Source: Actinomycetota bacterium | Lineage (GTDB): Bacteria > Actinomycetota > Acidimicrobiia > Acidimicrobiales > Ilumatobacteraceae | Reading direction: 5' to 3' | Assembly (NCBI GenBank): GCA_026393655.1 | Contig: JAPKZT010000148.1 | Location: 1 to 7,355 of the forward strand | Length of the DNA stretch: 7,355 nt | The notes under the pieces: generated by a model | What the model was told of the DNA's origin: nothing | Seen by the model: only the letters and a program-made list of their open reading frames with translations | Database searches by the model: none | In this document: in pieces, positions 1 through 5,075 of the stretch | How positions within the stretch are numbered: the stretch's first letter is position 1 | Layout of the letters: each line of letters begins with the position of its first letter | Made by a program: the position numbers and the translations under genes

Positions 1-29
1 CCACCATGGGCCGAAGATTATTGCAGAAT

Positions 30-1304
30 CTATCCAGCGAGCCTAAATGCCAGAGCCAATTCTTCTTTCTCTCGAGCTGGGATTTGAAGATTGTCTGCAA
101 TAATCGACCACTGCCGAACGACTGCCTGACTGTTTTCGATGATCGCATTGGCCGTCGAAATATTGACACGAAAATGAGGTGCCACCGAACGAACCAAGTC
201 GAGATTCATTTCGTTCTCAGCTTCGTTGATATTTAGTTTTAGGCCTTGAGATCCCGGAACGGGATTCATGTCGAACGCCTCGGACAAGCGCCAACCTTTG
301 TTGGGTACAAGGATGAAGCCGTGATTTCGCAGATGATCGTCTGTGTTGGAAACGAGCACGTTAAACACGATGCGCGACCACATCTCATGCAAATCAGTGT
401 CGGTCTGTGAGCCGTGATCAATCAACACGCGGGCGATATCTAGGTAACTTGCGCCCGTTGAATGGTCATCGCCATCCTTGCGGCCAGTGAGTGTCATCGC
501 TGAGGCAAAGTGCATGCGCTTACCCTCAGGTGTTCGATCGAATCGCTTCACGAGAAAAGTGCGATGTTGGGATTTTGCAAAGTTGGGTGCCACACTTTCA
601 GGAACTCGTAATCTACATTTGCGTGCCAATGTGTGAACCAACAGTTCCCACGCTCCGCAATCATGTTCATCCCCATCACTCGGAAATTTGGCGATCCACA
701 ATTGACCATCTGGAAATTCAACATTGGCTTTCGGCCGGGCACCGCCAAGCGAACCGCCAGGTGCAAGCAAAATGCGCAACAAATCATCCCCCTCTGGGGC
801 TGTGTTGTCTGTATCGCGCTCCACTGCAAGACTCGCCGCCTCTAACTCTCGAAGTCGAATTAAAGGCGGTGCTGCCAAACCGAACTGGTTGTCGAGAAAT
901 TCGCCGGCGTCATCGAGGCGAAAGCGCAGCGCACCCGAACGGAATGCATCGTGCACGCCGAGAAGATAGTCGGATTCATAAACCCGATTCTTCTTACCCA
1001 ACTTCTCCGTGCGATGTTCGCGCTCAAGGCGTCGACGAATCAGCATGCGCCCCCATCGATCAGGACTGGCGTCGGCAAAGACTCCGAATGTCTCGCTGCC
1101 TTGCTGTGGATACTGTCGGCCCTCGAACAACCCCAGTCGCGGATCTAGATGCAAGTTGGCGAATGCGGGGTTGGCAATTGCGGCAGAGTCAAATTCGAAT
1201 TCGAAGATTTCTCGACCCGCGCCATGTTGAACACGCAACATGCCCAAGCGAAATGGCGCGGGGAGCCCCTCCCAATCTGCATAGACCGCAACGCAGAGAG
1301 TCAT
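30..1304 (-). CDS. hipA: HipA-family serine/threonine kinase toxin
   Basis: The 424-residue product fits the HipA family (E. coli HipA is about 440). HipA kinases phosphorylate cytoplasmic targets such as aminoacyl-tRNA synthetases, stopping growth, and are held inactive by HipB. Seen here: a Gly-rich loop GGSLGGARPK (183-192), where Ser185 aligns with the autophosphorylated serine of E. coli HipA; a following WIAKF with a candidate nucleotide-binding Lys206; FLVKRFDR (250-257); the catalytic loop NTDDHLRN (320-327, Asp322 as base); and the metal-binding Asp345 in EAFDMNP. No catalytic residue appears lost, so the kinase should be active. The ATG lies 4 bp after the TGA of the upstream regulator, so the two are almost surely co-transcribed and translationally coupled; no strong ribosome binding site is visible. 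The exact target is unknown. Confidence 0.95.
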   Translation of the reverse strand: MTLCVAVYADWEGLPAPFRLGMLRVQHGAGREIFEFEFDSAAIANPAFANLHLDPRLGLFEGRQYPQQGSETFGVFADASPDRWGRMLIRRRLEREHRTEKLGKKNRVYESDYLLGVHDAFRSGALRFRLDDAGEFLDNQFGLAAPPLIRLRELEAASLAVERDTDNTAPEGDDLLRILLAPGGSLGGARPKANVEFPDGQLWIAKFPSDGDEHDCGAWELLVHTLARKCRLRVPESVAPNFAKSQHRTFLVKRFDRTPEGKRMHFASAMTLTGRKDGDDHSTGASYLDIARVLIDHGSQTDTDLHEMWSRIVFNVLVSNTDDHLRNHGFILVPNKGWRLSEAFDMNPVPGSQGLKLNINEAENEMNLDLVRSVAPHFRVNISTANAIIENSQAVVRQWSIIADNLQIPAREKEELALAFRLAG

Positions 1305-1308
1305 AATT

Positions 1309-2391
1309 TCAAAATCTCGTCTTCGGCGGGCGTGGTTTAGAGTCGATCAACTTGGCCAGTGTTTCAGAGTTGGTGAAACTATTCTTCTGAGTCCAGACCC
1401 GCATGGTTTCGAACGATGACACGATTGCCGCGATTTGATCCATCTGTGATTTGGAAAGAGATTCAATTGACTTGCGTAGTTGTTCGGAAGGCACTGTGGC
1501 TGCAGTGAGACCCGCCATTGTTTTATTCAGAAAGTCGATGTCTATGAATATTGGCTTAAACGATGATGCGACGGCGGCGATTTGATGTTTCAGTGATGTC
1601 GAGAGAGATTCAATTGGCTTGTGTAGTTGCTTGGTAGGTACCGTGGCGGCAGGCAGACCTGCTGTCAATTGATTCAGAGATTCAATGACCTTGCGTGATG
1701 GCTCGAACGACGACGCGATGACAGCGAATTGATCTGTTTGGGATTTAGTGAGAGATTCGATTGACTTACGCAGTTGTTCGGAAGGCACTGTGGCTGAAGT
1801 CAGACCCGCTATTGATCTTCTTAGAGATTCAATCGCCTTGAATATTGGCTTGAACGACGACGCCATAGCCGCGATTTGCTCTGTTTGTGATTTAGTGAGA
1901 GATTCGATTGACTTGCGTAGTTGTTCGCAAGGCACTGTGACTGCAGTCAGACCCGCCGTTAATTTATTCAAAGATTCAAAGGCCTTACGTGATGGCTCGA
2001 ACGACGTCGCGATGGCGGCGATTTGATCTGTTTGGGATTTAGTGAGAGATTCGATTGACTTGCGTAGTTTCTCGGAAATCACCGCCGTAGAAATCGGGAC
2101 GAATGCAGAAAGTTGTGCGTCCTGTAACTCACGCCCCAATGGATCGGCCTTGGCTAGAAGTTCCATATCCTTTTCAATGCCGAGCACCTGCATCACCGAT
2201 AGGTAGGCACCGACTGTTACGCCAGACGCGCCGCGCTCAAGGCTGCGCAATGTTGTGGGCGACATACCGGCACGCTCAGCAACCTGCTTGGCAGACAACC
2301 GTCGACGACGTCGGGCCAAGCGCAGTCGGTCGCCGAATTGATGAAGCAAGTCGCCAGTGGACGGAAGTAAAGGTGCAGTCTTGTTGGCCAT
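1309..2391 (-). CDS. hipB: HipB-like XRE regulator/antitoxin with a long tandem-repeat tail
   Basis: This is the first gene of the operon, 360 residues. Residues about 16-73 form an XRE/Cro-type helix-turn-helix (SAKQVAERAGMSPTTLRSLE region), followed by a DPLGREL segment that I recall from many HipB partners of HipA. By position it should bind and inhibit HipA and repress its own promoter. HipB proteins are usually about 70-120 residues; this one continues with 49-residue tandem units at 106-154, 155-203, 204-252 and 253-301, a partial unit at 302-328, and a unique basic end ending KPRPPKTRF. Each unit carries LRKSIESL and a SSF(E/K)P motif. Hydrophobic 3-4 spacing and a unit length of seven heptads suggest segmented helices or coiled coil, broken by prolines near units' middle and end. 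The ATG at 2391 follows a -10-like TAAAAT with no Shine-Dalgarno. The role of the tail is unknown. Confidence 0.9.
   Translation of the reverse strand: MANKTAPLLPSTGDLLHQFGDRLRLARRRRRLSAKQVAERAGMSPTTLRSLERGASGVTVGAYLSVMQVLGIEKDMELLAKADPLGRELQDAQLSAFVPISTAVISEKLRKSIESLTKSQTDQIAAIATSFEPSRKAFESLNKLTAGLTAVTVPCEQLRKSIESLTKSQTEQIAAMASSFKPIFKAIESLRRSIAGLTSATVPSEQLRKSIESLTKSQTDQFAVIASSFEPSRKVIESLNQLTAGLPAATVPTKQLHKPIESLSTSLKHQIAAVASSFKPIFIDIDFLNKTMAGLTAATVPSEQLRKSIESLSKSQMDQIAAIVSSFETMRVWTQKNSFTNSETLAKLIDSKPRPPKTRF
1408..2076 (-). repeat. 147-bp in-frame tandem repeat array (4.5 units)
   Basis: Contiguous 147-bp units lie at 1930-2076, 1783-1929, 1636-1782 and 1489-1635, with a partial unit at 1408-1488. 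They encode the 49-residue repeats of the HipB-like protein. Units share long near-identical DNA stretches, for example the segment encoding LRKSIESLTKSQT. Units 1 and 3 share SSFEPSRK, and units 2 and 4 share SSFKPIF. This implies a 294-bp two-unit block that was itself duplicated. Confidence 0.93.
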
Positions 2392-2400
2392 AGTGTCATT

Positions 2401-2432
2401 ATTTTAGCGAATAAGTCTATAAAACGCTAGAA
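2401..2432 (-). promoter_or_regulatory. Candidate leaderless promoter and operator of the hipBA operon
   Basis: Read toward hipB, a -10-like TAAAAT (2401-2406) ends 9 bp before the ATG at 2391. No Shine-Dalgarno lies between, which fits a leaderless or near-leaderless transcript. Overlapping it is an inverted repeat TAGCG (2405-2409) / CGCTA (2425-2429) with a 15-bp spacer, a plausible site for autorepression by the HipB-like protein. No convincing -35 box is visible. The family is known for autorepression; the site itself is inferred. Confidence 0.45.
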
Positions 2433-2593
2433 TCAGTCCTTTATATTTTCAAAAGATCATGATGATTCTGCCATTATAGTATTATTTTGCTGTTTTAACA
2501 CGTTTGTAGACATAATATTAGCATTTATTTCTTTGAAACCGGTCAACAATTTCGCTCTTGCGCACAGACGAATCGAGGGCAATCTCAGCCAGA
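2433..2593. other. AT-rich divergent intergenic region
   Basis: No gene is supported between the hipB promoter and the tspO start. The sequence is AT-rich to about 2520 and more balanced after that. The 9-mer AGACATAAT occurs twice, at 2508-2516 and 2591-2599; the second copy lies immediately before tspO. TAGAAT at 2428-2433 could be a rightward -10 box, but no matching -35 is seen. Confidence 0.4.
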
Positions 2594-2604
2594 CATAATT
2601 GAGT
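2594..2604 (+). promoter_or_regulatory. Possible leaderless -10 element of tspO
   Basis: CATAAT (2594-2599), one mismatch from TATAAT, ends 5 bp before the ATG at 2605. This spacing would place transcription initiation at or very near the start codon. No clear -35 box and only a weak GAG are present upstream of the ATG. Weak by itself, but it matches the arrangement at the other two operons. Confidence 0.3.
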
Positions 2605-3066
2605 ATGAGCCGCAATGTCGTTGGTATTCTTGGCACCGCAATCATCGCCGTATACATGTTCGGTTCTGGTCGCTTAGTTGCCACAGATACGCAGTGGTAT
2701 CGCACACTCACAAAACCTTCGTGGCAACCACCCGGCATCGTGGTCGGTCTCATTTGGCCCTACAACTTTGCATTGCTGATCATCGCGACTTGGGTTGTTG
2801 CCAGCCGCCTCTCAAGCACTCACCAACTGGTCTGGTTGATTTGTCTCGCACTAAGTGTGGCGGCCGCGCTGTCGTGGGCATGGTTGTTTTTTAATCCGCA
2901 CTCACTAATCGCATCAGCGGTTGCACTCGTGCTCGCCTCTGCGTTCACCCTGCCTCTGCTCGTGATCTCGTTTCGCGTGTCTCTCACACTCGGGTTCGCG
3001 TTCGTGCCGTACCAACTCTGGTTAGCAGTCGCCACTTCTATCGCATTCTGGTACGCCAGGCAATAA
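2605..3066 (+). CDS. tspO: TspO/MBR family membrane protein (tryptophan-rich sensory protein)
   Basis: The 153-residue product has the usual TspO length (about 150-160) and five hydrophobic segments, at roughly 4-22, 44-67, 75-96, 101-122 and 127-148. Family signatures are visible: WYRTLTKPSWQPPG (31-44), the Trp/Phe cluster LSWAWLFF (89-96) and PYQLWLAVAT (135-144). TspO proteins sit in the cytoplasmic membrane, bind porphyrins and are linked to tetrapyrrole and stress responses; the physiological role here is not shown. I chose ATG 2605; an in-frame TTG at 2599 would add two residues but overlaps the candidate -10 box. Codons 102-153 belong to a 183-bp direct repeat whose second copy lies beyond the AbiE operon. 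The stop codon is separated by a single base from the convergent abiEii stop. Confidence 0.93.
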   Translation: MSRNVVGILGTAIIAVYMFGSGRLVATDTQWYRTLTKPSWQPPGIVVGLIWPYNFALLIIATWVVASRLSSTHQLVWLICLALSVAAALSWAWLFFNPHSLIASAVALVLASAFTLPLLVISFRVSLTLGFAFVPYQLWLAVATSIAFWYARQ

Positions 3067-3090
3067 ATTAGCCCGGCACGGTCTCTGTCT
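2908..3090. repeat. Left copy of the 183-bp direct repeat flanking the AbiE cassette
   Basis: This stretch covers tspO codons 102-153, the stop, and 24 bp beyond. It matches 4788-4970 in the same orientation at a fixed offset of 1880 bp with no gaps and 7 mismatches (at 2919, 2955, 3000, 3012, 3047, 3057 and 3075), which is 96.2% identity. Homology ends sharply at both sides. The right end lies inside the last codons of abiEii. Confidence 0.97.
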
Positions 3091-4129
3091 TCTCTTTCCA
3101 CGCGAGCACCTTCGTATTGATCTCGTTCTGCAGAGTGGCAACGTGTTCCATCATTTCTTCAAAGGTCGGTGGTTGACGATAGAACATCCGTTCATCGATC
3201 ATTTGCTGGTAGTCAGACTCCAAAGCAGTGATCCCATCACTATTAGGAATGAGATTTAGTTTCCCGAATAAACATTCGTCGTACTTTGCGTATCCGGCGT
3301 AGTAGAAAGTGTTTTTGTACAACACGACATCGGCCAATAGATCTATGTCGTTAAGTGCGGATTGCCCGATTGAGCCCTTCGACAATTCGTAAAGGTCATA
3401 CCAGTGTCTTGACAATCGCTCGGCTGTTTTCATCACCGCTCTATTGCACTCCGAGTGAGCAAGTGTTGCTTTCTCCCAAAACGTTCTTTCGGCGACGAGC
3501 ACGTCAACATCAGCGGATGGAAAAATAAGGTTTGGCAGATGTTTTGCAAGTTCCGAGACTACGGTGCTCGGTCGTTGAGGATTCACACTATTTCTGCCGC
3601 CGAACTCTAATTTTACAATTTCTTTTAGGTACGGATTTACCGTGTCTATAGCTGACACGTAAGAAACGTGAATATCCCCGCCTCGCTCAGCATCCTTGCC
3701 ATTGTCGACGATTTGTACTTTTATCTCCTGACCTGGGAATTGCAACTTCACTTGTTTTTCAAAATAGGGGGCAATTACATTGACCACGTATTCCTTGACA
3801 TCCTCTTGCATCAGCTCAGCCAATTTCTTGTTTTTCTCATTACTTTGCGATTCGTCGGGCGCTTTGACACCACGATCCATTTCGCGAAAATCTATTGTTA
3901 TGTCGACATCCTCTGAGAATCTAAAAATCACATCAAATACCTTTGACAACGATGTGCCACCTTTGAAAACCATCGACAATCGATTTGGTATTGAGAATAG
4001 GGTTTGCAAACACCAACAGACCCATACGTCTTTTTCAAGGATCTTGGCCGATACGTTGATTTCTTGGGCAATGTTTTCGAGTATGGCTTCGCGTTCTTCT
4101 TTAGGAAGCAAAAGAAATTGTTCAGGCAT
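3068..4129 (-). CDS. abiEii: AbiEii/AbiGii-family nucleotidyltransferase toxin
   Basis: The 353-residue product carries the four-motif pattern of AbiEii toxins, members of the DNA polymerase beta-like nucleotidyltransferase fold. Motif I is FKGGTSLSK (55-63) followed by the metal-binding pair Asp74 and Asp76 in SEDVDI. A WEKATLAH segment (218-225) supplies the conserved lysine, and RHWYDLYEL (241-249) holds the conserved Asp245. All key residues are present, so it is probably active. Characterised relatives use nucleotides and some (mycobacterial MenT proteins) modify tRNA 3' ends; the family includes type IV toxins giving phage abortive infection. Its ATG lies inside the 3' end of the antitoxin gene (8-bp overlap), indicating translational coupling. 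The last six residues, TETVPG, and the stop are encoded by the tspO-tail repeat, so the end of the protein may be acquired at the insertion junction. Confidence 0.95.
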   Translation of the reverse strand: MPEQFLLLPKEEREAILENIAQEINVSAKILEKDVWVCWCLQTLFSIPNRLSMVFKGGTSLSKVFDVIFRFSEDVDITIDFREMDRGVKAPDESQSNEKNKKLAELMQEDVKEYVVNVIAPYFEKQVKLQFPGQEIKVQIVDNGKDAERGGDIHVSYVSAIDTVNPYLKEIVKLEFGGRNSVNPQRPSTVVSELAKHLPNLIFPSADVDVLVAERTFWEKATLAHSECNRAVMKTAERLSRHWYDLYELSKGSIGQSALNDIDLLADVVLYKNTFYYAGYAKYDECLFGKLNLIPNSDGITALESDYQQMIDERMFYRQPPTFEEMMEHVATLQNEINTKVLAWKEKTETVPG

Positions 4130-4754
4130 TCAGAGCTAGCTCTTTCTCTCGCTCATACTTATAGATGACGTCATTGAGCCAAGCTGGTGGCATACAAGAT
4201 GGACTTTTGAGTAATTTGAATTCTTCAGGTGTGAGACCTTTCTCTATTTTGGCAATCGTTTGCGTCGTCACTAGCTCTCGACCTAGATATCTGAGTGCTA
4301 CTAGTGCTTCACCAGCAGGATGACCAGCTAGGGTCAGCCATCGCGCGGACGTATGACGCAACTGAATGGCCATGTTCCGTATTGTGAGAACACGCGAACT
4401 TCCGGATGTGAGAAACACATATTGAGTTGACATCTGAGTGCTGAGACCAAACCTTCGAGCGGCTTCTGCCCCGCTAATGCTCATCACCTGATTTGAGCCT
4501 GCAACAACAGCTTGAGCAATCTTCTCGGCTCCTGGGCTGACCTTTTGCACGTACTTACTCGTGCGTGGTTTGACATAGACACCATGTGTTATGCGATCGA
4601 TCTGACCGGCCTTAGTCATTCGTGAAAGTACTTGATGAATGTTGGCTCTGGTACCCAGATGCGAGAGGGCAGACGGAGTAAAGGGCTCTCCGAGTGGAAT
4701 TTCTTCGATTTTCATCTGTATTTGACTCACAACTGAGCTTAATTCTCGCTGCAT
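4122..4754 (-). CDS. abiEi: AbiEi-family antitoxin and transcriptional autoregulator (DUF6088-like)
   Basis: The 210-residue product is the first gene of the AbiE operon. Residues about 22-63 look like the N-terminal winged-helix domain of AbiEi antitoxins: GEPFTPSALSHLG, then ANIHQVLSRMTKAG and the wing ending in THGVYVKP. The remainder contains the SGAEAARRFGLSTQ region (94-107) common in this family, followed by a mixed C-terminal domain. Characterised AbiEi proteins neutralise AbiEii without stable toxin-antitoxin binding (type IV) and repress their operon by binding inverted repeats. The ATG at 4754 sits 7 bp after a perfect TATAAT, with no Shine-Dalgarno between, so leaderless translation is likely. 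Identification rests on the winged helix, the length and the adjacent unmistakable AbiEii toxin. Confidence 0.9.
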   Translation of the reverse strand: MQRELSSVVSQIQMKIEEIPLGEPFTPSALSHLGTRANIHQVLSRMTKAGQIDRITHGVYVKPRTSKYVQKVSPGAEKIAQAVVAGSNQVMSISGAEAARRFGLSTQMSTQYVFLTSGSSRVLTIRNMAIQLRHTSARWLTLAGHPAGEALVALRYLGRELVTTQTIAKIEKGLTPEEFKLLKSPSCMPPAWLNDVIYKYEREKELALNA

Positions 4755-4782
4755 GTCAGTAATTATAGCGTTTTATCTGACA
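4754..4782 (-). promoter_or_regulatory. Candidate leaderless promoter and AbiEi operator
   Basis: Read toward abiEi, a perfect TATAAT (4762-4767) ends 7 bp before the ATG at 4754. It is framed by an inverted repeat, TGTCAG (4754-4759) and CTGACA (4777-4782), separated by 17 bp. A repressor bound there would cover both the -10 box and the start codon. Autorepression through inverted repeats is known for AbiEi. There is no good -35 box at 16-18 bp. The -35 region coincides with the edge of the tspO-tail repeat. Confidence 0.55.
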
Positions 4783-4787
4783 AAAGT

Positions 4788-4946
4788 ATCGCATCAGCTG
4801 TTGCACTCGTGCTCGCCTCTGCGTTCACCCTGCCGCTGCTCGTGATCTCGTTTCGCGTGTCTCTCACACTCGGGTTCGCATTCGTGCCGTATCAACTCTG
4901 GTTAGCAGTCGCCACTTCTATCGCATACTGGTACGCGAGGCAATAA
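4788..4946 (+). pseudogene. Displaced 3' fragment of tspO
   Basis: This fragment reads in frame as the last 52 residues of TspO (transmembrane segments 4 and 5) followed by the same TAA stop. It has no start codon or N-terminal portion, so it cannot make a TspO. Against the intact gene it has one amino-acid change (Phe to Tyr at residue 148) and five synonymous third-position changes. The frame is undamaged, so the fragment is either recent or was, until recently, part of a working gene. I interpret it as the original or donor tail left behind by the AbiE insertion. Confidence 0.9.
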
Positions 4947-4970
4947 ATTAGCCCAGCACGGTCTCTGTCT
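4788..4970. repeat. Right copy of the 183-bp direct repeat flanking the AbiE cassette
   Basis: Gap-free partner of 2908-3090 with 7 mismatches. Together the repeats bracket 1697 bp (3091-4787) holding all of abiEi, its promoter, and abiEii except its last codons. Recombination between the copies would delete 1880 bp and leave an intact tspO. Confidence 0.97.
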
Positions 4971-5000
4971 AACTTCAGAGCCAAAAGAACTCCAAAGAAC

Positions 5001-5032
5001 TTTTTTGGTGCCGTTGTCGCGGCACCAAAAAA
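5001..5032. terminator. Perfect 13-bp hairpin between convergent units, possible bidirectional terminator
   Basis: TTTTTTGGTGCCG (5001-5013) and its exact complement CGGCACCAAAAAA (5020-5032) flank a 6-base loop. It lies between the tspO fragment and the 3' end of the convergent large gene, where a shared terminator is expected. On both strands the T-run precedes the stem and the A-run follows it, so there is no downstream U-tract. It is therefore not a textbook intrinsic terminator; a transcript-protecting or U-independent stem is equally possible. Confidence 0.45.
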
Positions 5033-5045
5033 ACGAAAGTCAAAC

Positions 5046-5075
5046 AGTTAAATAGTTAAATAATTAAATAATTAA
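5046..5075. repeat. 8-bp AT-rich tandem repeat at the 3' end of the large gene
   Basis: AGTTAAAT occurs twice (5046-5053, 5054-5061), followed by AATTAAAT (5062-5069) and a partial AATTAA (5070-5075). The stop codon of the large minus-strand gene falls inside the last unit. Replication slippage is a likely origin. Confidence 0.8.

Noticed and set aside
491..1306. A 271-codon plus-strand open frame opposite hipA
   Set aside because: It is antisense to a gene with clear kinase motifs, resembles no known family and has an implausible His/Arg/Pro-rich composition.
1408..2076. CRISPR-like array
   Set aside because: The 147-bp units are contiguous, without spacers, and code in frame for a protein.
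2599..2601. TTG as the start of tspO
   Set aside because: ATG two codons later gives normal family length, and the TTG overlaps the candidate -10 box; it cannot be fully excluded.
2457..2753. A 98-codon minus-strand open frame across the tspO promoter
   Set aside because: It overlaps the well-supported tspO start antisense and has no recognisable domain.
4778..4783. TTGTCA as the -35 box of abiEi
   Set aside because: It lies only 10 bp from TATAAT, too close for a standard -35 element; it is better read as part of the inverted repeat.
3091..4787. Insertion sequence or integrase-bearing element
   Set aside because: The bracketed segment holds only AbiE genes; there is no transposase, integrase or terminal inverted repeat, and the repeats are far too long for a target-site duplication.
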